From the NCBI GenBank assembly GCA_029378245.1, contig JARKIF010000014.1, forward strand, positions 992,001 to 1,056,000: DNA of 64,000 nucleotides, in the 5' to 3' direction. Of this stretch, positions 34,288 through 45,465 are shown piece after piece. The notes under the pieces were generated by a model that worked only from the letters and a program-made list of their open reading frames with translations, was not told the origin of the DNA and searched no databases. Every line of letters begins with the position of its first letter. The first letter of the stretch is position 1. Origin of the DNA: Roridomyces roridus. Its lineage: Eukaryota; Basidiomycota; Agaricomycetes; Agaricales; Mycenaceae. Made by a program: the position numbers and the translations under genes.

Positions 34288-35117
34288 TAGGCTTAATCTT
34301 AATCTTAATCTTGTCGAGTGGGTCCTGGGGTTGAGATAACCGCACAACGGGAATCTGATGGCGGTGTGTTGCCGGCCGGCATCTCGTGTAACTATACATG
34401 CAAAGTACATGCTAAGCAGACGAGACAGAGGAAGTGGGAGTAGCCGTGATGACAGCGGCAGCGGCAAGTGACCGCAAGACAGCCATCGAATGGCGGTGCC
34501 ACTGCCGAATTTGCCGATTTGTATTGTTGCGGTGACTATGCGTCCCGTGCTCGGCTTGCAGCTGAATGAAAAACGTTAGACACAACCAAATTTTCGTTGA
34601 TGTGCGGACCCAGTGTGGCCCAATGCTGCTCCAACACTTGCCAGGTGTTGCCGGTGACCTCCAGCTCCACGATGACGACTCCAGGACACCCATTTCCTGC
34701 CTGAGCTCCTCGGCCCGAATGTGAACGCGAGATCAGATTGTGTCTATCGTTTTTCATTCAGCTGGAGACCAAGTCTCGGAAGATGGTGCCGAGCCATCTG
34801 GTATCAGCGGAGCCGAAAAAGTCACCATATGTGTCAGTTTTGATCGCCTTTTCGTAGAGCTGCAACCAGAACGACAGAAGAAACATTGAGTGTAATTCCT
34901 GTACAGTTCTATGCCATGTATGAGTATGCAGAGAAACCTCACACGACCAAGGAGGTGGGTGGTGGACGAGTGAGGGTGGCGATGCACACGGTCATCGGGA
35001 TATCGTGCCGGGAGGGCCAAACAAAACCAACTTGGTTTGCGACACTTGGGCTCCGCTTCGAACCCTTCTAGCCATATACCGCTCGGTGTAGATTGAATCT
35101 AGACAAAATACCAGTAT
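34288..35117. other. intergenic region with a 206-bp hairpin-type unit and a short exon copy
   Basis: No gene is seen. A 6-bp unit (CTTAAT) repeats three times just outside the element at about 34291-34310. An inverted repeat spans 34559-34764. At about 35072-35099 a 28-bp copy of DPP coding sequence found at 35465-35492 sits just downstream of the DPP stop. Confidence 0.6.
34559..34764. repeat. 206-bp unit with 29-bp terminal inverted repeats
   Basis: 34559-34587 (CAGCTGAATGAAAAACG...) and the reverse complement of 34736-34764 agree at 27 of 29 positions. The inside has no coding frame. The form fits a small MITE-like insertion or a transcribed hairpin. Confidence 0.65.
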
Positions 35118-38100
35118 TCACCAGCCGCGTTGCCTACCACCTTTACCCCACTTTTCGTTCAAGAACGCAGTCATAGACTCGTACACTTCCCTATTTGCTC
35201 CACGGCGATTGATTGCATGGTCACTACAGAGATTAGACCAAAAAGGACTCGAAAAGCAAACACACACCTATCCGGAAACATCCTAAATCTAAAGTTTCGC
35301 ACTTGAGCCTTCAGAAATTGGCTGATGAGAAAAATTGAATTGGCAAAATGGACGTTGTCGTCGGCGCTCCCGTGAGCCAACAGGTAGTCGACCTTCTTAA
35401 AGGCAGTGACATTCGAGATGGATGCGTTGATGTACCCGCCAGGATTCAGCTCGGGTAGATTCATATACCGCTCGGTGTAGATTGAATCTGAGAGAACATT
35501 AGTTACCCCAAAGCACACAGACTTAGCACCATACCATACAGCCTCCAGCTCGTCACAGGCTACAAGAATGAGGCAAGTCAATGAGAAGACGCGAACACGC
35601 ACCGCAACGGACATGGCAAGAGAGTGGATGCCAGCGTCAGCTTCGACTACCTTGGCACTCATGAAACCGCCGTACGACCAACCCCAAATGCCGATCCGAC
35701 GCGGATCCACATAGTCCTTGGCTGCCCACATCCTGTACCACCCAATGAGCTTGATGTAATTGACGTTGCAGAAAGCCACGCACCGCGCCGCAGCAATCTG
35801 GTCCTTGGTCTCCCAAAATCCGAGATTCCCTTTCACAGGATTACGGAGATTACGACCTTTAAAGCCCGTCCCCCGCCCATCTACGACGACGATCACATAT
35901 GAATGCGCGCAGGCAAGGAACTCGTGCCAGTCGCCGCGGGAATAGCTCAGATCAACCAGCTGGCTGAATGGGCCGCCGTATCTGACCACAGAGTCAGCTG
36001 CAAATCAAGATAAAGAAGCCTAAACTTACACGCGAAAGAGGACAGGATACTTGGTGCGCCCGGAATCATCCATACGCGGAGGCCGTATCTCCTTCACATT
36101 GAGTTCTGGACACCATCAGTCGGCGGTTAGATAAGACTGAAACTAAGCTCACCATAGCCGTCCACCTCGATGGTGGAATGCACCACAGGCGCGATTTCGT
36201 ATTCCTCCGTTACGTTGGTCAAACGTTCGTTGGTCGTCAACACGTATTCAAAGGCTACAAATGTTCAATGCACGCGTCTTCAAACTCAACGGGACACGCA
36301 CCTGCTATCCGAAACCTTGACGACCTTCTGCATCGGGATCCCGGGCCCTTGATAACTGAGCAAGTAGAATCCTGCTTGCGGAGAAAAATCTGCTTTGTAA
36401 TATGCGGCTTCGGTAGTGTCCGTGAGGGCTGTCGGCTCGTCGAGTAAAGTGTTCTCCTGTGATGCCAGATTGAGGGAAGGAATAGTAACAGAGTAGATGT
36501 GGCGTGATGTAGAAAGCGGGTTAGCAGCTTCGAAATATCTGAGAACGCAATCAGATTTCTGTCCGGTGTATGGGAGGAGCTACGCACACAACTCCATTGA
36601 CCGCATCAACGCCCAACACTCCGTTAGTTACCTCCCACTCGCCCGACGTAAGCCAGATGGGAGTGGATGCCGTGGGGGGACTAAAGAGGGCAAGATGGTT
36701 GTATCCCTCGGGGGTAGGGACAACATCAAGGTAAGCCGCGGCGACAGTTCCTGCAGACAAGGAAGACACCAAGGTAGTTGGGAGGGGGTAGATGTTTTGG
36801 AACTTGGCGGGAGTCTCAGTAAATCACCTGGATGAGGAAGAAAACCTGGACAAACAGCATCAATCCACCCATCATCTCCTTCCTCCCCATCTGCGCCCAA
36901 CTTCCTGACCACAGCACCCAGGGAGCTGAGCGAGGAGGAAGACGAAAGTTTGTCAAAGATCACGACGCTTCCGTTGTTGGCATTCCTGTTGACCTCCTTG
37001 AGGATCAGTTCGTCGTCGCTGACCCACTTGATCTCAGAGATAACGCTGTCGTCTTTGACATGTCGCCCTGCCCAATCCAACGTCAAGATCTCCACATCGG
37101 AGGTCCCAGCAGCAAGGTATGCAGCCAAGTCAAAGACAGCGACCTCAACAATGGGGTTACTGTATCCCGGCTTGGGATACCGCATCGTAACGCTGCTGGT
37201 GTATGGGACGACCTCGTCGGAATTTTCGGTGGGATTGTAAATCGGGAACGTGAATTCGTCGACTTTGCTCTCGTCGAACGTGAGGAATGCAAGTTTAGTG
37301 GACCCGGGAGAAAACCAGAGGGCGGAAGGGGCTGAAAGAATCTCCTCTTCGTATACCCACGATGGGACACCATTGAAAAGAGAGGTAGAGCCTGTTGTAG
37401 TCAGTCGAATTGGGGCTGGGGATCTGCACGGACGTCAAAGAGAGCGAACAAAACTGGTGTAAACGCATACGTCGGCGATGGTAGGATATAGATATCGTTG
37501 CCAGTAACATAGGCTATTGACTCTCCAGTCGGAGACCACGTCGCGTAAGCTACGGTCGGCGGGTATGTCGGGGGAATGAGAGGTGTTGTCTTCTTGGTCG
37601 CAATCTCGTGGATATAGTAGTTTCCGAAACTCGACCATCGCCAAAGCTGTGTAATACAGTGAGAATCACGACGGAGGAATGCAGGCAATTCTACCTTTTT
37701 GTGGTCCGACTCGACGAGGATGTATTTCATGTCCGGGGACAACTTCCAGCTTGCCCAAGAGAGGGGCAAACCCCTTGCCTGTTTCCCAATTAACTGGGTG
37801 TGAGTTCTGGCAAGTCATACGCACATTTTTCACGTCGCCAGCGTACACCAGGTCTTTGGTGGTATTGGTTTTGAGATCAACGAGCTGGTGTTCAAGTCAA
37901 CACGAAAACCCTGCAGCCAAGTCGCAGCACAAACTTTAATGTAGCCATCCACTGATGTGGAGAATACACCATCTCCAGCTGGACTCTGTTAGAGTACGCG
38001 TAAAGACCAAAAACTAGCGACACACCTTCTGGTACCCAAGCGAGACCGCGCCTGTCTGCACGAAAGGTCCCATTGAAGACGTGGTCCATGGTAATCTTGC

Positions 38101-38509
38101 GAACACCAGGGGCATGGTATGCATTGCCCACATACGTGTGGGCGGCGATTATTCCAATTATTCCTGAAAGAGCGACGAGGGAAGCGAGTGATATGACAAG
38201 AAGACGCAGTGAGTTGGAGTGCGAGTGCCGCTATGGTTAGTCGTCAGTCAACGCGACTGCCAACTCAACGCAGAGACAGACCCTCTGATCCATGGCATTT
38301 CCGCGCTCAGCGATCCCAGGGCTAGACGGCGGGCCCTTCTCGAGCAGCTCGTCCTCTTCATCCGAGCTCGGGGCGTCGAATGGGCCTTCACCGTAGTAGA
38401 TTTGTGGGCGAATTTGGATGGGAGCAATAGAACGGTCCTTCACAGGCAAGAGTGGGTCCTCATCTTCTCGCGATTCCTGGAGGAGAGGCTCATACTGGGT
38501 GCGGGACAT
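35118..38509 (-). CDS. type II membrane dipeptidyl peptidase, family S9B (vacuolar DPAP-B/Ste13-like)
   Basis: Many exons, all joining in frame. The start MSRTQYEPLLQESREDEDP leads a ~75-residue cytosolic tail, then one membrane anchor (LRLLVISLASLVALSGIIGI) and the luminal body. Beta-propeller marks are FNGTFRADRRGLAWVPEG, ASWKLSPDMKYILVESDHKK and YAAYLAAGTSDVEILTLDW-like text. The hydrolase domain has VVDGRGTGFKGR, IGIWGWSYGGFMSAKVVEA (nucleophile Ser), LLAHGSADDNVHFANS (Asp) and SDHAINRRGANREVYESM (His). The enzyme removes X-Pro or X-Ala dipeptides. An ATG further upstream (38602) would lengthen the tail. Its 3' end is partly duplicated at 28318-28512. Confidence 0.93.
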
Positions 38510-38620
38510 GGAAACCAGTAAAGTAGCACAGCTTCCGAGCCTGTCAATGATCGCGGACGTGTCGCGTGCCAAAAAATTCAGATTAGATTGTGCTCTAGAC
38601 ATTATAGCTGCTATTATTCT

Positions 38621-39908
38621 CTACGATGCAAAGTTCACCACGGCCTCAAAAACAGCGAATGTCACCATGTTTACAGGAACAGCGCTGGATAAAAGGAATC
38701 AAAACAAGTCCGAGGCCATTGAGGACACTAGTACTGACCGGATAAGCGTCGGTGCTAGGCCAGAATAGAATACACGAAGGCCTTCAGTGCGGTAAGAGTG
38801 AACGATCGTGGACCACGTCGTACGGTATGGGTTCGCGCTAAGCAGGGCAGAAGCACTACTCACTGGCGGGGACATGCCCGGCCCACTGCCTTGGATCCGC
38901 GTCTTCACCACGTCGAGTGGAAATGTCAAGAGCCATCCCGCTGCACCGCAGCAGTCAGCCAGTTATTGTGCACAGATGAAAGGAGAGTCTCACCGACGCC
39001 AGCAACACCACCAGCTACCAATATCGGCCACCCTTTGCGTTCTTGGTCTGGGGCAGTAAGGGCTCTCGCTGTGGCTTCATACTACATACTGAGTATTGGC
39101 TGCGGTGCACAGCGCGTGCCAAGATACGCACCGCAGCAAAGTAAGCGCCATACCCGCAGTCTCGCAAGGCCTGTAGAGACTACGCCACGGTACAGAGCAG
39201 GCAGTCCGCCAGTTCTAAGAAGTTCTGAGACAATACCACGCGCAGTCGACGAGCCCGTGCATTGTTGCTGCCGGATCTTGATCAGCTCCGTGGGTGTGGT
39301 CACCGCGGCTGAGACGATGCCACAGCCGACGCCTGCAAGAGTAATTTGCGTAAGGGAAGCAGAGGCGGTGTCGGAACCCTGGAGTTGCAGCCTCAAGAAG
39401 AAGTTGTATGACGCGAATACCAGGCCGTTCATGAGCGCGACGGTAAGCTGCCTCTGATCAGCTGCAGATTTAGAAACTAAAAGTCGAATCGAGTTACGAG
39501 AGGCGAAGAGATTCCCTTTGAAAATGAGTCGCATGTAGTGCTGCCAGAGTCCTTCGCGGGTTACCTTGTAGAGACCCACGAGTCTTTCTTCTTGCACGAT
39601 GGTGGTAATCGCGCGGGCCGTCGAGCCCTTATACATTTTCGCTAATTCTGGTGTTTGCAAGCGAACTTTGACTGCAGACATGTTAGAAATGGATCTATGA
39701 ACGCGGGAAAGCATACCGGTATCGAACGGAAAGCCAGCAACTAGTCCCGCTATGCCCTAAAGTCGGTCAGTACACCCACTAGGGGCTCCATATGCAGTCT
39801 TACAGCCAACGTTCCCGCCACAAAGTCTACGGTAGGATTGAGCTCTGCTGGAAATGTTATCCATGCTCGAACAAGGAGAAGAAGCAAACCTTGAACACCA
39901 TTCGCCAT
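38621..39908 (-). CDS. mitochondrial carrier family (SLC25) protein
   Basis: The start MANGVQ is joined by splicing to AELNPTVDFVAGTLAG. The three carrier repeats are visible: GFPFDTVKVRLQTP; TTPTELIKIRQQQCTG; and LLTFPLDVVKTRIQGSGPG. The end is VNMVTFAVFEAVVNFAS. An 18-nt exon encodes GISSPL between two introns (around 39509-39526). One extra G within 39168-39171 (GGCC) shifts the frame between VVST and ALRDCGYGAYFAA, probably a consensus error. The pattern is closest to basic amino-acid/carnitine-type carriers, but the substrate cannot be fixed. It follows the DPP start by 112 bp on the same strand. Confidence 0.85.
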
Positions 39909-40094
39909 GAAAGTTGGAATAAACCTGGGGTAAACGGATCAATTGCCGTTCTCCTTTCTTGCCTCCATCGCGATAAAGCACCAACCTTTACACCTTGTCC
40001 CTGGGCTCGTGCGCGTGTCCTCAAGATCCGCAACTGAACCCTGGTCGTCCCGATTGCAGAGTTAATGGGTATCCATCTCATTCGGTGGCCGATA

Positions 40095-40850
40095 TCAGGA
40101 TGAACGGTACATTTGAGGGGTTGGAGCCATCGATTCTAGTGCGCCACTATCCTCTCGCACGGCGATCTTACGATTACCCTGCAGCACCTCGAGCATCGAG
40201 TCGTTTGGGCTCCAAGACGTTTGGCGATGCAACATGTCGCCGTCCTGATCGTTTCCCGATATTTGAGGAACCAAGAAGTCCGTGGCGCATTCCTGCTCTG
40301 GTCCTGTTTTGTGAGACCCCGGTGGTGTCCTCGCAGTCGGTTTCCTCTTTGCTGCCTTGCTCAGAGTCCTCTGTTTCGGCTTTCCTCGTGGAGGTTTACT
40401 GGGGATATCATGCAGTCTCACGTCGTACAGCTACCGCTTCGCCCCACCCCTTTCCTCGTTAAAATGAACACACAAAAGTTCCGCGCCGGCCAAGCGCTGG
40501 TTTCTCTTTCTCGCCTGTTTGGACTTGGAGCTTGTTTCTGGCACGTTGCCAGCCGCATCATCGCGGGATGCCTGCTCCACTTATTGCGCCGTACATAGGC
40601 GGTGTCGGTAGCCGGACGCGCCGCTTACGAGCGGGCCTGAACTTGCTGTGTCGCCGGAATTATCAAACCTCTCACCGCCGACTCCTCTGCCACCGCACGC
40701 TCCGTTTTACGGCCTTGCGTCCGCAAAGTTCACCCATTTCGGGTTCTCTCTTTTCCCTCCTGATCCGAGGAGATCTCAGCCATGCCTGCTTTGCTCTTGC
40801 TCGTCCCGGTCTGCATCTCCACCTCCACCTCGGAGTCATGTAATCGAACT
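40095..40850 (-). CDS. possible multi-exon gene of unknown function
   Basis: The minus strand holds several frames that read like coding text: KSKQARKRNQRLAGAELLC, then after a possible intron LYDVRLHDIPSKPPRGKPKQ and a Ser/Thr/Lys-rich stretch ending APTPQMYRSS. Upstream there is QARKRRVRLPTPPMYGAI and EVEVEMQTGTSKSKAGM. I could not find one set of splice sites that joins them all, and no family is recognised. The limits are approximate and it may be two fragments or none. Confidence 0.3.
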
Positions 40851-42204
40851 GGTCATTCATTCGCGTAATTAATCGGGCTCGACTCTTTCTCCTTCCGTGC
40901 TTGACCGATATCTTGTGAGATCAGTTGCCTGGTTCTCATAACGGTGGGTCCCAGTATCAATGGCCAATCAAGGGCTGCGAGCTCGTAAGACTTGATTCCA
41001 CGCAGCTGTTAACTGATCGGCCTCCCAACAGCTTCCAGTCCGGGAAGGAAGGTTTTCTGTCACAAGGATTCTCATCTTTTATGCAAACTCTGGGGTGCGC
41101 CTCTCCGCCGATGTGATGCTACCACGGTAGTACTTGAGTCATCTAATGTTCACAGAGTCATACAAATACATTGCTCGAAGACTGGGCCGCCGTTCGGTGC
41201 CGCCTCTGTGGCGCCCGATTCCTGGCCGGATGCGGAGTCTGTTATGGTTATTGTGTTGAAGGAACCCTCGATTTGCGCTCGGGCGAACCCTTTGTGATTT
41301 AGGGTATGTTCCTTCCGAGACCGCGCCTAATGATTGTCCAGCGGGGCGCGAACAGCTGTGGATGGACAGAAATGGAAGAATGACTGATAGACGCCGTTTG
41401 TTCAGAAACAGCTACCAATCGGTGAGCTGTAAATCTTGTCGGAGCTTTACATGGTTGAGTGACATGTTTTAGAATCTCTCCAGCCAAGACTAACAAGAAC
41501 GTCGGCCCGATGGAGGCAAAAACAGCCTGTGGGCGCGCGTGTGCCCCTTGAATGCCACGTGAGAACAGGCCCATTGATCATCTGATTGCCCCAGATTATC
41601 GTGGGACAACCCCGCATATCCGGTCACCCCATTTTGCTGCATCTCGTTGCGTTGATTAGGATTTGGCTTTGCCATGTTCATTTATTTCTGCACCAGATCC
41701 AATCTGCTCACTTACCTCACAGCAAGCAGTCTTTCTGTGAGACAGCCTCCGCGGGGACAATGTTCACTTTATCCACCTCACCGTTCGTCGGCTTTTCGTA
41801 GCGAATACGCGACGCAACGTGCACCGGATACTTATCTATCACTACAGCTTTTCCGACGCACGGCGCCTGTTCAAGGACAGGCTGTGACTCAGACGCGGGC
41901 TGGGGAGGTCATAAATAGTAACCTCCGCACCCTCCGTCTACGCGGAATTGGTCAACGGAGTAGGTCAGGTAGTACAGACTATAGTAGACGTAAATTCACA
42001 GCAAGAGCAGATCTCCATGACCAGCGCAGCAGGCGCCAGTGAGGCTCGATGAGTCAAATCATCTCAGATTGTATCCCCGAAAAGGGCCGGAACGGATTCA
42101 GGACAAGCGTCTACCCTGCCATATAAACCCACGAGGCCACACCCGAGTTCCCTTTTAAATCCGAACCGTCGACCCGTTAATTCTGTTGCTCCTCTTCCTC
42201 CACC
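40851..42204. other. intergenic region, no supported gene
   Basis: Frames here are short and without motifs. There is no tRNA-like box pair that folds and no repeat of note. It holds the promoter side of the BCS1-like gene. Confidence 0.45.
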
Positions 42205-45137
42205 ATGAATGTCCTCTCGAGCATGCTGTCGCCTCTCGGCGTCAGCTCGGGCGCCATACAGGACACTCTCGTGCGTACACACGCAAGTCAACCATTACTT
42301 ATCACTAACACCAACATAGAAACTGGTCGTCATCGGGGGCACCGTGGAGACCGCTCGACGCGCGTCCGTCTCGGCTTGGAATGGTTTTGTCGACTGTGCG
42401 TCCACTGCTTGCCACCTGCTCGCTCCTCGCTGACGTGTTCGTCTTCAGCATTCTTCTTGACCGCCCATTTCAGTGAGGAAGAGTGAGTGGTTCTGTGCCA
42501 CTTGTGGGTGTCGCTAACCGCGACAAACTTAGCTATCCCTATGACTGGTCACGTGTTCCACAGCGCACGTGTCCGCCCGCTCAACTCTTTACAGGTTGAT
42601 GCACTGGCTCTCGAAGCAGCCGTCCTGGGGCAAGAGCCGCGAGTTTGAGATCACCACTCGGTCGGTCGGACGCAGCAGCATGACGCAGAAGACTACCGGG
42701 GACTTGGAGGAAGAGGAAGACGACGATGGCACCGGCTTCGTTCACGGCCGCCCAAAGAGGAAGGTGGCCTTCATGCCTTCAGTCGGCAAGTCATCCCCGT
42801 TGTCGCCTTTCAAATCAAATAACGCCACACAGATCACACCCACACCATTTACTACCATGGTGCGTTTGCCATTCCATATTTTGCTCTTTAATATTCATTC
42901 TGTGCAGGCCACTGGCTCAGGGTATGCTTATCCGCCCTTTCTCGAAATTTTGCTGATTTTTGGCAGATTGTCCGCACCCAACGCTACCCTGACCACAGCC
43001 ATTATGCCGCTCTCAAGATTAGGTATATCTTCCGCTCACGCCGCATCGGAGCTAATACCTCGATTATCAGCGTTGTCGCTCGGAACAATGATATCTTGAA
43101 GAAACTGGTCCTCGAGGCCAAGCGGGAGTACGAGAAAGACGCCGAGCATCGTGTCCACATCTTCCTGGCTGACACGTATGTGCCTTGCCCTCTGTTCCGC
43201 ATCAAAGAGGCTCATTATTTTAGCACCTACCAATGTTGGAGGTGGAACGGCGCTCGCCAGAAGCGGCCCATGAGCTCCATCGTCCTTCAGCCTGGCGTCA
43301 AAGACATGCTCCTTGCCGACTGCAAGGACTTTTTGTGCTCCGAAGAGTGGTATGCCGAGCGAGGTGCGTTACGTATCTCCTTGTTGAATCTTACGCCTCA
43401 TTTCCATTCGAGGCATTCCTTTCCGACGTGGTTATTTGTTGCACGGTGTACCCGGAAGGTAGCGTGCTTTGCAGTTCCTTTTTCCACCCTTCTGATGTCA
43501 TATTTTCTAGCGGCAAGACTTCACTCATTCACTCACTAGCTGGTGAACTAGGTCTTGATATCTATGTGGTCTCCCTTTCTTCCAAGGGGCAAGTCGCTCC
43601 ATGCTAATCACCGCCGTTTGTTAACGTCCCGAACAACAGCATGAGCGACAACACGCTCACCACATTGATGGGACACGTCCCATCAAGGTGAGCCTTTTTT
43701 CATGCGGTCCGAATCATCGCCGACGTCCCCGTTTCAGATGTATCCTGCTATTGGAGGACCTAGACGCCGCTTTCACGCGCGGAGTCTCCCGTGATGCCAG
43801 TTCGACTGGGGCCCCAACGTCGTCCTCGTCGTCCTCTTCGACATCTACTACGGCTGAGTCTGATGGTTCGACCTTGAGTTTGAGTGGTCTTTTGAACAGT
43901 CTCGACGGCGTCGCTGCAGCTGAAGGCCGGTGGGTCTCTTCCCTAGAATGCCTGCCGCTGGTTATTGAATCACGTACAGCCTCCTCTTCGCCACCACCAA
44001 CCACATCGAGCGGCTTGACCCCGCTCTGAGCAGACCGGGGCGAATGGACGTGTGGGTCAACTTTACCCACGCGACTAAATGGCAGGCGGAGGGCATCTTC
44101 AAGTGTTTCTTCCCCTACAAGCCCGCCGTCGCTCCTGAGATCTCCGACGCGACCGACCCGTCGCAGAAGAACCTGCCCCTTCCCAAGCGCAAGAGCCCAG
44201 CACACGCCATACCTTTATTGAGTGAAGCTGAGATTTCTGAACTTGCCAAACGATTCGCAGACGCCATTCCTGAGGACGAGCTGAGTGTGCGTTCCGGAAG
44301 CCCTTCTTCATTCGAGTGCTCATGTTACATATAGGTTGCGAGTCTTCAAGGTTACCTCTTGAAGAACAAGACTCGTCCTCGTGAGTGTGTCGATGAAGTG
44401 CCCGACTGGGTAATTCAAGAGCGTGAAACTCGCGAAAAACTCAAGAAGGAAAAAGCCGAGGTCTCTTTTCTCTTTGGTGCCGGATATCTTGATCTGCCAG
44501 TTACTGACGTCCTCGGTGTTTGTTCTAGCGCGAAGCCAAAGAGAAGAAGGAAGCCGAGGAGAAGGAGAAGAAGGAGGTCGGTGTGATTTCTTTCTGAAGG
44601 TTCGATCGTTACTCATATTGTAACAGAAGGAGGAAAAGGAGGCCAAGGAGGCATGTCGTTGTTCCGCTGATAATGTCTTTCACACTAATCGTGCATCACA
44701 GAAAGAGGAGAAGGAGGCAAAGGAGGTACGTTGCTTGCTGTACACGTACATGGACGCCGCGCTAACAACCTGTCTAGAAACTCGACCGTGAAGAGCGTCT
44801 CAAGGCTCTAAAGGCCGAGAACGCCGCCAAGAGTGACACTTCCTCCACCAGCACCTCTACTACTGAATCCACAGCAGCGGCGCCGGCAACGACGCCCCCG
44901 CCCGCTTCCGCCCCCGTTACCGAAGCGTCGTCTTGCTCTTGCTCTACGACGACCACGGGGGCGGACGCCGACACGGAAGGGTCCGTTACCTCCGAGGAGG
45001 AGGTTGACTCTGGCAAGGCGGACGACTCCAAGAAGGAAAAATGGGTCGCCATCAAGTCTGCGACCCAGATCGCAGCGGAGACCACTCCTGCTCCTGAAGC
45101 GGCTGCTGTCAAGGAAGACGCTGCTCAACCCTCGTAA
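42205..45137 (+). CDS. BCS1-like AAA ATPase with Lys/Glu-rich C-terminal extension
   Basis: The N-terminus MNVLSSMLSPLGVSSGAIQD and one membrane segment lead a BCS1-N region (MHWLSKQPSWGKSREFEITT). The AAA module has GYLLHGVPGSGKTSLIHSLA (Walker A, split by an intron), CILLLEDLDAAF (Walker B), SGLLNSLDGVAAAEGR and LFATTNHIERLDPALSRPGR. BCS1 proper inserts the Rieske protein into complex III; Agaricomycetes carry many paralogues, so the exact role is unclear. A helical tail made of KEEKEAKE-type repeats is encoded by tiny exons, two of them 24 nt long and nearly identical (44627-44650 and 44702-44725). One intron (44651-44701) has a GC donor. A Ser/Thr/acidic end follows. Confidence 0.88.
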
Positions 45138-45465
45138 AACTTGACACGCTCGCGCTCCTCGCAATTTTGGGCTGGATTGACTGCTTCATCTCCATGTTCC
45201 GCCTCCCGATCTAGGGATCCCGCTGCTGATCTGTCGTTACTATGTATCCCCATCTACTGGTTCTCGTGTTTGGTTTCTCGCCTGTTGATACTTACTTTAG
45301 ACGGAATGGCATGCTGCTTTCGTGGGTTCCTAACCCCCACTCAAAAAATACTAGACTGGAGAGCAAGCAAAGCGTTTATCTCGGAGTAGAGTGTCTAGAA
45401 ATCCGAACGTATGTGCGTATATTAGGTCGTGAAAAATGCAATAGCTAGCTTGTGTTGTGTAAATT

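Noticed and set aside
40925..40975. Anticodon-loop-like CTCATAA with a T-arm-like stretch
   Set aside because: No matching D arm or acceptor stem could be drawn.
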